Below, one piece after another: positions 11,561 to 21,400 of a stretch of DNA of 64,000 nt. The stretch is from Phoronis australis. Taxonomy: Eukaryota; Phoronida; Phoronidae. The notes under the pieces were generated by a model. That model ran no database searches. It saw nothing but the letters and a program-made list of their open reading frames with translations, and was not told where the DNA came from. Location of the stretch: positions 384,896-448,895 of the forward strand of contig NMRA01000083.1 in assembly GCA_002633005.1 (NCBI GenBank), given 5' to 3'. Numbering within the stretch: the stretch's first letter is position 1; each line of letters opens with the position of its first letter. The translations under genes and the position numbers were made by a program.

Positions 11561-11936
11561 TAAAGAAGCGCTAAAATTTGAGATAAGAAAAAACTAGACA
11601 CGTCACTGGTCGTCGAGCGCTTCATCCAGAGTAGCCCAAGGCGTGTGTTTTGCAAGTCTTTTTTGAGTGACATGCGCCAAACTTTGCCAATGAGTAATGG
11701 CAAGATGAATAAAATACATGTATGAGCCACCACTGGGGATTAAAAAGTTTTAAGCAGTTATTAAATTAGTACAGTATAACCACATGGCCCCTGCATATCC
11801 TCCGTACTAGTCACGGACTGCATGGTCACGCATCTTTACCCCCAGGTTGGCGGAGGACCGATTGGGAGGTTTGCGCACCGGTTGTTCCGCCACCGGAAAG
11901 CGAGCACCGGTAGTGCAGGTTCAGGCTGCGCGACAA

Positions 11937-12345
11937 CCAGGGCCTGGTCTCTAATCTTTGTACTCGAAACGAACTCGAAACTATTTTTGGCAATTTTTCT
12001 GCTCCTTTTGTGCGAACTTAAGATAATTGGTTATCAAACTGTGCTCGAATACATTATAGTTTATGCATAGGAGTTTCTAGTTCAAGTTTGCACTTGAAGA
12101 CCCTTATATTCGTGCTACAAACTCGAGTAAAAACTTGAAATTTCGAGTTCAAACTCGAACTTATTGCTTTAATATTTGGTTTACAAACTGTGAACTAAGG
12201 GCAATAAATTATCTACGTAAGTTATTGTGTACTCGAGCATAGAATAATAGACACTTATCTTGAGTTCGCCCAAAAGTAGAGTAGAAAATGCCAAACCTAA
12301 TTTCGAGTTCCATTTCGAGTAAAAAGATTGGAGACTGGGCCCAGG
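11937..12345 (+). mobile_element. 399 bp MITE, copy A, with 5 bp CCAGG duplication
   Basis: The element (11942-12340) starts GCCTGGTCTC and ends GAGACTGGGC, and is rich in TTCGAGT/ACTCGAA motifs. CCAGG lies directly on both sides (11937-11941 and 12341-12345). A second copy of exactly the same length lies inverted at 24345-24743. No reading frame of note is present, so mobilisation would need a transposase encoded elsewhere. Confidence 0.85.
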
Positions 12346-12805
12346 AAGTTTCGGCGGCTTTCCTTCACGAAACAAAAGAAAATTTACAACCGTGAATTCT
12401 TGTCTTGGCTCCTACCCTCTTCTTATTCTAGGTTCTGAGTTCCGATCAAGACGCAGAATGCTCGTGTTGCAGGTCCGCGAGTCCCTGGATTTTCCATTTT
12501 TGGAAGTCCTGTGTGGCATTTCCTACGGCTGCGCTTTATACGTTCAACATGCGCGCACCCAGCCTAAAATATAGGGGGCTCGAATTTTCCGGTATGTGGC
12601 AGTGGAGGATCTAGGATATATCACAAGGGGGGGCCAAACATTTTGTCAGGAGGGGGGTTTGCTCCCCCTCCCACCCAGGAAACTTTTTCTGTTTTTTCCT
12701 CTAAAAATCAAGCATTTTCCTAGATTCCTGAAGTGTTATCCAAGAAAAAAAGGCAAAGAAATAAAAAACACGAAGAACGTGTCAAACTTGAAAAACTGCA
12801 ATTAC

Positions 12806-12870
12806 CACAGACTCAAACTCACGACCTGGCGATTAGACCGCGCGTGCTTTACCACGAATTTCACTCGTAA
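12806..12870 (-). other. tRNA-like relic, possibly the head of a SINE
   Basis: On the minus strand GTGGTAAAGCACGCG resembles the D-arm region of a tRNA. GAGTTTGAGTCT, about 40 bases later, resembles the B box (GGTTCGANTCC). The spacing fits a tRNA-derived Pol III promoter. The anticodon stem pairs poorly and no clean acceptor stem is visible, so it is not a functional tRNA. I see no poly(A) tail or target duplication, so the SINE reading is tentative. Confidence 0.35.
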
Positions 12871-14970
12871 GAGTTTACTAAGAGACCTACTTGTTTATGG
12901 TCAACAGCATTTGCGCGCGAAACCTACTTCTTTTTGTAATGTTTATTACACTTTTTATATTTTGTGCAATCAGTTCGTAACAAATTTGTTTTATTTAAAG
13001 TAGTCGTCAATTGCCCAAAAGACCAAATCCGTTATTTTGTGTTGGCATTAATGACGCGATTGCTTTGGAAATCATCTTAAGTTTTGACAAAGAGAGAATT
13101 TTGAGTTTCTGAGTAATTCACTGAGGCTTCAATTAAAATTCACATCTTACCAGCAGCTTCTGTTTTTTCATCGTCACTCAAATTCCATTTTCTTTAAAAA
13201 ATGAAGTAATTTTCTTCATTGCACAGTGAAGCAGACGACGGAAACGGAGTCGTAGTGCGCAGCGCCACTGCCGGTCGCCTGGGATATCGCGGGAGAGCCT
13301 ATACTTAGCAATAGTTCCGTTACGATTGAGCCGTGTTCTGAATTTGACACTTGAAATTGGATCTGAGCGCCCCCCCCCCAAACACACTAAAACTGCACAC
13401 ATTTCAATCTTATTTCCGCCGTATAATGTTGGTTTCAGAACAGGATTCATTTTGATTTCACAAGTTTCCTTGCAAAGTCGTTGGAACATCGATAGCACTG
13501 AGTAATCCTAAACAATATGGCTATATTGACCACTAAGAAGACAACCGAACATATCCATAACTGCAGCAGAACATCTTGGCCTTGAAACTCCAATCTGTAA
13601 GCTACCGATAACCAAAGGGCCTGAAAAGAAGATTGAAAATGTGGATGTGATGCTGAAATTCCAGCCAGTTCGTGAAATGCAAAGTTAAGTGATGGCTAGA
13701 CCAACAGCAGTTGAAGGTTCACACAGTGTTTACATGAACTTTAAATACTCTACTGAAATACATGCAAGATGATAATGTATTTTGAAATACATTCCTGCTA
13801 TAAACCTTCTGTCAAAAAGACTACGGTCAAGTTTCCTCTAATTCGAACAAAAATAATAGCCGAAACTGTCATTTTTTCATTTTTCAAATGCCCACTTCAT
13901 CACCAAAAATTTTCAAAATTTCACTGTGCGTTTTTTGAAGACAAATGTACTATTTATAGTATTCTTGTCTACTCTTGTTGAAAATTTATATCAAATAGAA
14001 TTTTACTGTATCACCATATTGTGTTCCAATTTAAAGAAACTTTACAATAACACAGGCACCCGAAACAGAGAACATTCACTCAAATGAACACTGGAGAAAA
14101 AAATCACCTTTCAGAGCATGAGTTGTAAATCTTTGTGAACCTTTTTGCCAAAAGAAGGTCTGCACTCATTTCTTCATTACCCTGCTCAACAAAACCTTCC
14201 TATGCTTGCGACTAACTTTTGACTTAGGCCACTTACCGCTATGCCACTTGTCTCAACTTGTTTCTTTACTCGGGACCAGAAATGATTTCTGGGCTTGGGA
14301 AATAAAATGACTCGCTGTGACAAGCTAACGTGTTGAACCTGGCCTCGAGTTAATGATAATTCTTCCCAAACCAAGAAAGCACCTCAAATTTGAGAAACAA
14401 AAGATGAGACCAATTTCATAATGGTAAGTGGTCTAAATCAAAGGTAATTTTTTGACAAATGGTATACAACAGCTTCACTATATACCCCTACGGTATGGTA
14501 GCTTTTACGGTATTTCAGACGTTTAGGATAACATGAAAAGCCATTGAACCAGACAAATGAAAAACGGGTCACTGATGTCCTTCCATTATAATCATTTTCT
14601 CTTCGACAAGGTGCAGTACATAGTTTTCAAAAAATAAGCTGCAGAATTAGGTCAAAATTCGTCTGGCTTTTTCGAATTGATTGCAAAAACCCAGAAAGAA
14701 ACCAGATGAAAAATAAGTGATAAATCATCTGAAAAGTAGTTACACAACTTTGTCTCGAAACTACACCAATTTTTGACAATGAAATATTGTTAACTATTTT
14801 TGAAAACTGCATTCTTGCAGTCTTCAAATTCATCATCAGGGTTAACTTTTCTTTTGATGGCTAATCTTTAAAATGCAGATACCAAGAATTTTCACAATTT
14901 TTAGTTCTGTTCCTCCCCTCAGACATGGTCATTTTCTGTAGCAACAAGTTTAGCTTGCAACCAAACTTAC
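12871..14970. other. Stretch without a recognised gene, downstream of PIGM exon 4
   Basis: PIGM is transcribed leftwards, so its last coding exon and 3' UTR should lie here or further left. I searched the minus strand by eye for the conserved C-terminal segment and did not find it. A minus-strand frame at 13178-13498 is open but has no recognised motif. A MITE lies at 14214-14447. Confidence 0.5.
14214..14447. mobile_element. Short MITE, same family as 6395-6694
   Basis: The left end reads AACTTTTGACTTAGGCCAC and the right end GTGGTCTAAATCAAAGGTAA, a near inverted match. The inner flanks TATGCCACTTGTCTCA and TGAGACCAATTTCATAAT also correspond. It is about 234 bp and non-coding. Confidence 0.6.
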
Positions 14971-15075
14971 CTGGGACAGCACCCAGCTTGTAACCATGGC
15001 AACAGTTTGCAGGACACCGATATGCATCAGTGATGGGATCACCAATGGCAGAATACACAGGTACCACAGAAAGTA
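14971..15075 (-). CDS. PIGM: PIGM exon 4
   Basis: The acceptor TTTCAG precedes 15075 and the donor CAG|GTAAGT follows 14971. It encodes 35 residues (314-348) starting [19 protein letters not shown], the conserved segment after the third exon. Phase 0 at both ends, so at least one more coding exon is required. Confidence 0.9.
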
Positions 15076-17884
15076 CTGAAAGTGCAGAATGGTTAATAAT
15101 TCACGTCCAAAATTATTGACGAAATTTTCAGATATAAAATTCTACCGAAATAGTTTTTCACGGCAGACTTCACGTCAAATAAATAGATAAATGGTGACGA
15201 GAAGCATTGTGAAAAATAAAGCAAATATTAAATTTTATGAAATTTGATAAGAGTGCCAGCAAGAGATGAACAATTCTCCTCATACAGAAACATTTTCAGA
15301 AACGCTTTTAGAAATGGTAAAAAAGCTGTCCATCCACCATAGGCTAACTTAAACAAAGGCGAAAAAAGGATTAGGCCACACAATATTAGGCCAAACAATA
15401 TCAGATTTTTGCTCAATGCATGAGTATTTTCATGTTTATTGTGACTGTTTCACAAACAGCATGTTTTCAAACAGTAGTCAAATAATGCCACCAACAAACA
15501 GTAGCCAAATAATGCCACCAACAAACAGTAGCTAAATAATGCCACCAACAAACAGTAGTCAAATAATGTCACCAACAAACAGTAGTCAAATAATTCCACC
15601 AATTTTGACTTTATCAACTGTCTCCGTTTTGGCAGGCCCATCTCCAATTCTATCAAAGCACCACAATATCTCCCTATTTGATACATGCAACAATATTTAC
15701 ATGACACCATTGAGTTACTGCGTGGCAGCATATTTTTGTATATTATTGTGTTTACCACATTACACACTCCTGTTTCATTTCACAGACACCACTAAACCAT
15801 AAAGAATATAAAAATGTCATCGGCACGATGCTTCTGAGTGTTGGTACAGACATTTCCCCCTTGCGGTATGGCCTGAATCCAGATGACCCACTTTTTTATT
15901 TTTGGTATGCTGGCATGTATACAATTTACACCAAATGGTTTAACTAAAGTTATAGTGGAATCAAAAGTACGATCAAAAAGAGGACTGCATACGATCCTGT
16001 CTATCTGACACTCAACCAACCAGAGAGAATAAGCAATTTGACATGATATATAAACAAGCATTATAATGGATTTCACTTGCCTGAGATGTAACTACTTTGT
16101 TGAATGTCACAAACACAAATGTGTTGAGAAAGAAGCAATATGGCAGATCTCTGTAGTTCTGGAATGAGTAGACGACTAACAGCGCCACCTGTGGGATGAA
16201 GGCAGCCAATCCTATGATAGATGAATACTTTGTCTGGGCCGTCACATACAGCATGTAGAAGTACACGGAGAAGTTGTGGCGAACATCTCGACGAGTAACG
16301 TGATAGAGGTAGGTCTCATGGAGGAATTCATCTCCGTACCTGATTGATGAAATAAAGTTGGCATAACCACAGATACACATGAGTGTGAAATCTCAAAAGT
16401 GGGTTCGTCTTACTTCTCTGTAATTAACATACGTAAGATTTACCTTGAAGCAAATGCAAGCAGCTTTAATATCAAAAGGGAATTTGTCAAGGATAAAGTG
16501 AGGTCGTCTTTCAGCAACAGGAAATATACAAAACAACCTCAGTCTGATTGATCATACGAGTTTTCCTTTATATCACAACTGCTTGCAGTTTTTAAGTGAA
16601 ATACTATTCCAGGGTATAGTTCAGTAACGCTAGGACTTCGCTAAAAAGCAATACTTTGTGAGATTACGTGAGATATTGCCGAGTATTCAAAATGAGAATA
16701 CATGACTGGGGCTGGATTTTAGTTCGGTCTTAGCGTAGATCCTAGCGTTACTGAACACTACCCAGGATGTTGTGACTGCAGAAAAATTAGGATTTCCAGC
16801 CACGGTTGTCGCCAGGATTGTTACATTATTGAGCACAGTACTACTGCTGTTTATCACGAACAGAAAATTGTAATGAACTCGTTCTCACCTTAAGTAACAC
16901 ATGCCTGTCAATCCAATGAATACGGAAACAGAAACAATGACAAACTCTATTCTGCATTTGTTTGGTATGAGCTTTTTCATTAAGACAGTCAAGTTAGATG
17001 CTTGGTTCTTAGAGTCTTTTACTCCTTCCAGGAAGAGATAGATAGGTAGAGCATAGGTGACAGGATATATCTTCATGTGTACAGAGGCACCATAGACACA
17101 TGCGGCCAACTTGTGCTGTTTTCGCTGTAGTAAATACAATGTGTTCAACACCAGGACAGCCATGACAGACTCTGCATTTCCTCTGCTTGACACAGTGGCA
17201 GCCATTGGGTTGAATAGCCATAGACAAGCACAAACCAACGATGTGGTGACAGTATAGGACTGGCGGAGGAGAATATGATAGAGTATGTATCCTGCCAGCA
17301 CGTCACAGAGGATGAAGAGTAGCTTGCCACAGTGTGGGTGTACATAGATGTTGGGAGTGACCATCATGGCGAGGAAGGGTGTATACCTGTAGGTGGCGCG
17401 CCTGTAAGGAGACTGGCCCTGGAATAAGATCTTTCACAATAACAAAAAATATTTTTATGTTCAATCACACAAGTAGCAGGCAAGTGGGTGGTAATTTCTT
17501 TCACAAGTTACTAGTAATTACACGTAACGTAATGGCAAATTATCAAGAAGTCTCAACACTTTCCAATGAAAATAAGTAAAAAACATGACACAATTTTAAC
17601 AAGGAAACTAGTCATCAGGACATTCAATTCAATTACCCACCTGAAAATAAAAACTTCTTTCAATTTATATGTCAGAATTATAAAAGCACGTGAAAGCACA
17701 GGATTAATAGACATAACATAACATTATTTCACACCTGAGTGATAAACCTTGCAGCGTCAGTAAACACATGGTAATCAACATCAGTGTACTTCACGTCCAT
17801 GACTTGATCTTGCCAGTCTCCATACAACAACAACAACAGTCTAAAGAATACGGCCAGCAACAGACAATGCCACAGTCTGACCAT
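14971..17884 (-). CDS. PIGM: GPI mannosyltransferase I catalytic subunit PIG-M (3' end missing)
   Basis: PIG-M adds the first mannose, alpha-1,4-linked, to GlcN-(acyl)PI on the lumenal side of the ER during GPI-anchor synthesis, working with PIG-X; this is family knowledge. Four exons are supported: 17735-17884, 16889-17418, 16081-16339 and 14971-15075, giving 348 residues of an expected 400-430. Diagnostic segments include the lumenal DxD motif ([15 protein letters not shown]35/D37), [43 protein letters not shown]-type [21 protein letters not shown] and [12 protein letters not shown]. The hydrophobic segments fit a multi-pass membrane protein. The start is the first ATG after an in-frame stop. 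Human PIGM coding sequence is in one exon; here it is split. The final exon was not found. UBE2Q-like exon 1 lies head-to-head upstream. Confidence 0.95.
15469..15602. repeat. 27 bp tandem repeat, five copies, in PIGM intron 3
   Basis: The unit contains AAACAGTAGTCAAATAATG followed by CCACCAAC. Copies differ by one or two bases. It lies in the intron and is not coding. Confidence 0.9.
16081..16339 (-). CDS. PIGM: PIGM exon 3 (followed by a GC-AG intron)
   Basis: The acceptor is AATCAG before 16339. One base completes an arginine codon with exon 2. It encodes residues 227-313, including [20 protein letters not shown] and [11 protein letters not shown]. The donor is CAG|GCAAGT, a non-canonical GC donor with otherwise perfect consensus. 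Using it joins VVTSQ to YFLWYL of exon 4 in frame, as in other PIG-M proteins. Confidence 0.93.
16609..16766. mobile_element. ~150 bp MITE in PIGM intron 2, flanked by CCAGG
   Basis: GTATAGTTCAGTAACGCTAG at the left mirrors CTAGCGTTACTGAACACTAC at the right. CCAGG lies directly on both sides (16609-16613 and 16762-16766). It is the same family as the polymorphic insertion at 19585-19738 and a decayed copy near 59773-59895. Confidence 0.85.
16889..17418 (-). CDS. PIGM: PIGM exon 2
   Basis: The acceptor is TTATTCCAG before 17418 and the donor AAG|GTGAGA after 16889, phase 2. It encodes residues 51-226, including the RRATYRYTP and VSSRGNAES motifs and several membrane segments. Confidence 0.95.
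17735..17884 (-). CDS. PIGM: PIGM exon 1
   Basis: It encodes residues 1-50: a hydrophobic N-terminal segment rich in leucine (residues 8-20), then the DxD motif in KYTDVDY. The ATG is at 17882-17884, and an in-frame TAG lies upstream. The donor is CAG|GTGTGA, phase 0. Confidence 0.93.
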
Positions 17885-18309
17885 CGTGACGAACACCACC
17901 CAAGGCAGCAAGTCAGAAAGTGCCTTGGACTAAGTGAATCAGTGAATGTCACTTTGGAATCGAACTGAATCAGACCTGGTCACCCACTGTCATTGCTAAG
18001 CAGGTCCCCGTATAAGCTGCCTGCTCTCCGCTCTCGGCGTGGCTTTGCCGTGGCTAGCACTTGGTTTTCCACCCAGACGTTAAGGTGTATATGAAGAAAT
18101 TGCTTAGGACCCGTGTCACTTGTGTTGAGAGACCTCTTCCGATCTTGTCCATGTGATACCGCAGCAAATGGGAATTCCTTATCTGATTGGTTGAAGTGTG
18201 CTTCTCGTGGATTCTCGCTTGCAGGAAACCCCTACTAGATTGCAGAGTTTCGGTTACTGATCAGACACGGCATTGTTGTAATTATTAAAACATAAGCTGT
18301 CACGACGTT
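17885..18309. promoter_or_regulatory. Probable bidirectional promoter between PIGM and the UBE2Q-like gene
   Basis: The two start codons face away from each other about 425 bp apart. The interval is more GC-rich than its surroundings, with CpG-containing words near 18010-18060 and 18110-18150. I cannot point to a TATA box or an initiator. Divergent housekeeping gene pairs commonly share such intervals, so this is inference from layout. A second haplotype-like copy is 18971-19395. Confidence 0.5.
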
Positions 18310-18489
18310 ATGGATTTCCTTAACGCAAGACAGATGTCGGAGATATGGACTTCTTCCGATAGAACGTATTTTGAATTAATTTTGGCAGACGAAAGTGAAC
18401 GAAAACTAGTGTTCAGCTGCGGTCCAATTTCGTTCTTCGTGATTTGTCCAGACTGCAAAGCGGAAAAGGAAGAAGACAGGAAGAGATGG
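18310..18489 (+). CDS. Probable exon 1 of the UBE2Q-like gene
   Basis: An ATG at 18310 opens 60 codons (MDFLNARQMSEIWTSSDRTY...EEDRKRW) ending at a donor TGG|GTAAAT, phase 0. The next recognised exon at 25671 starts in phase 0, so the frame continues as KRW-HVWSDNEDV. An N-terminal segment ending in a W..WSD stretch fits the end of the UBE2Q RWD-like region. No other N-terminal exon was found in the 7 kb between. A separate small gene divergent from PIGM is the alternative. Confidence 0.6.
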
Positions 18490-21400
18490 GTAAATCCAGC
18501 TTGTCCGGGTCTATAGCCTGGGGCTACTCCACTGTTTTAGGGCATGCAACTGAGAAATTAGTACATACACCTTTTGTTTTGTATAGTTACCTTATTGTCT
18601 TATTGAAAGTTTATTAAAAAACAATCACCCCTATTATCAGCCAACTACTGAACTAGTAAAAAAATAACTTGCCTGCCAATGAACCCCATAGGCAACACGT
18701 AGCCCTCGGTCGATGTAATTGCCTACGAACCCGCATGCGGACCATGGAAAGCCTACCACACAATTGGTGTAGTCGATAGTGAGGTTTTTAGGCCAATTCT
18801 AGTACAGGGAGCGGCTGATGAGAGTGTTCCAAGCAAGCACAACTAAGATGCCTGACAGNATCAACATCAGTGTACTTCACGTCCATGACTTGATCTTGCC
18901 AGTCTCCATACAACAACAACAACAGTCTAAAGAATACGGCCAGCAACAGACAATGCCACAGTCTGACCATCGTGACGAACACCACCCAAGGCAGCAAGTC
19001 AGAAAGTGCCTTGGACTAAGTGAATCAGTGAATGTCACTTTGGAATCGAACTGAATCAGACCTGGTCACCCACTGTCATTGCTAAGCAGGTCCCCGTATA
19101 AGCTGCCTGCTCTCCGCTCTCGGCGTGGCTTTGCCGTGGCTAGCACTTGGTTTTCCACCCAGACGTTAAGGTGTATATGAAGAAATTGCTTAGGACCCGT
19201 GTCACTTGTGTTGAGAGACCTCTTCCGATCTTGTCCATGTGATACCGCAGCAAATGGGAATTCCTTATCTGATTGGTTGAAGTGTGCTTCTCGTGGATTC
19301 TCGCTTGCAGGAAACCCCTTCTAGATAGCAGAGTTTCGGTTACTGATCAGACACGGCATTGTTGTAATTATTAAAACACAAGCTGTCACGACATTATGGA
19401 TTTCCTTAACGCAAGACAGATGTCGGAGATATGGACTTCTTCCGATAGAACGTATTTTGAATTAATTCTGGCAGACGAAAGTGAACGAAAACTAGTGTTC
19501 AGTTGCGGTCCAATTTCGTTCTTCGTGATTTGTCCAGACTGCAAAGCGGAAAAGGAAGAAGACAGGAAGAGATGGGTAAATCCTGCCTCCCGTTCAGTAA
19601 CGCTAGGACCTAGCTAAAAAGCAAGACTTCGCCGGATTACGTGAGATATTGCCGTGCATTTTAAATGAGAGCACGTGACTTTGACTAGGTTTTAGCTAGG
19701 TCCTAGCGTAGGTCCTAGCGTCTACTGAACGCACGCCAGCTTGCCCGGGTCTATAGCCTGGGGCTACTCCACTGTTTTAGGGTGTGCAACTGAGAAATTA
19801 GTACATGCACCTTTTGTTTTGTATTGTTACCTTATTGTCTTATTGAAAGTTTATTAAAAAACAATCACCCCGATTATCAGCCAATTACTGAACTAGTAGT
19901 AGTAAAAAATAATTTGCCTGCCAACGAACCCCCTGTCCCCCTAGGCAACACGTAGCCCCGCGGTCGATGTAATTGTCTACGAACCCGCATGCCGACAATG
20001 GAAAGCCTACCACACAATTGGTGTAGTCGATAGTGAGGTTTTTAGGCCCATTCTATCTATTACAGGGAGCGGCTGTTGAGAGTGTTCCAAGCAAGCACAA
20101 CTAAGATGCCTGACAGCTTTTTACATTTGCTCGGATGGGAAATTACAAATGCCGTATTGCCCGAAAACTCCCCGACTGTTTTTTTAGTCAAGTGGAAAGT
20201 CAATTTTGCCATATTTGTGAAAAAGTGGGATATTTTGATGGCGTGGCGGAAAACTAAGCGAAACAGTCCTACCAGTAAAAAGGGGACTGGCTGCAGGCTT
20301 TACAAAACTAGCGGATGAACGCTTCTGTTGCAAGCAGTCTGGTACACGTTGTCATGCACAGTCTGGTACACGTTGTCATGCACAGTCTGGTACACGTTGT
20401 CATGCACAAGCTGCTCAGGAGGGCCCATTCCACTGATCACATGACACCATTTTTATGCTAAGAAGTGCTTACTTCGTCCCACTAGGCCACAGTGCCACCT
20501 CTGTTTGAGACCATGCTCTGCTGAGCGTAAAGTGACCAGCAATGGCAAGCCCATTGTTACTTGTTGAGCCTGATTTCATGCGACGACGAAGCATGGGTGG
20601 CGCACCACAGGGAGTTGGCAGGCTATAGCCTCCCTCCTTTTTTTAGTGCTGTGCCGCCCATGCAAACTGTAAGGTCTTTCCAAGTTCAGAAAAATGACTT
20701 CTAGAGTGAGTAATGTACAAATTGATACCAATGCTGCATCTGGTACATTGGGTGATGCCTTTGCTGCTCAAAATGACTGGGCAGGTTAAACCATAGGGGG
20801 ACTTATTTCGATCTTTTAGAACAAACCTATTATACACCATAAGGAAAGAAGGGAGTATTGCGTATTCCATTCACATTTACGTGGAACTTCCAAAAGTGAG
20901 GCGAGGTTTGTAATCTCGCCACTACGTGACGCACTTGATTACCTGCTGCCTGACCTTTGTTTGAGATGAGACAATGAATGACCCTGACCGAAGATCAAGC
21001 TGCAGGAAATCATGGCAATTGACACATGTGTCACATAGTGGTGAGATTGTGAACCTCGCCAGACTTCCCCCATTTCTATACAGGTTTGTTATGGTGTATG
21101 CATTACTCACTTCTTTACTTATGGTGTATGGTAGATGTACATTCTAAAAGATCAATTAAGCCAACTCATAGAGCCTGTACCCAGTCTTGGCCCTCAGATA
21201 GGCACCATCTTCTAAGCATCATCGGGTTGTTCCCAGGCACGTCACCATCAGTGATGGTTCATTTTTCCTTTCAATAAGAAAATTATGGACTGAGTTTTAA
21301 CATTGTGTACTAAATGTCTAGCAGATAGAAGATGGATGTAACATATGTCCTCGGCTAGGAGATATCCCTGGGGTTTACTATTTTTGATGGGGCAGTGCAA

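Larger units (their letters stand above)
17774..18858. repeat. Duplicate around N at 18859, copy 1 (probable haplotype)
   Basis: It covers most of PIGM exon 1, the shared promoter, UBE2Q-like exon 1 and about 370 bp beyond. It repeats as 18860-20116. This copy lacks the MITE found in copy 2. Confidence 0.85.
18860..20116. repeat. Duplicate around N at 18859, copy 2 (probable haplotype)
   Basis: This matches 17774-18858 with SNPs, small indels (for example CCTGTCCCCCTAGG near 19932 and an extra AGTAGT near 19897) and a ~150 bp MITE insertion at 19585-19738. Confidence 0.85.

Noticed and set aside
13178-13498. Minus-strand 106-codon frame in the region where the last PIGM exon is expected.
   Set aside because: The translation does not resemble the PIG-M C-terminus and is not hydrophobic; it has no recognised domain.
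15228-15416. Hydrophobic minus-strand frame between PIGM exons 3 and 4.
   Set aside because: The conserved protein continues directly from exon 3 into exon 4 at 15075 in phase, so this lies in an intron.
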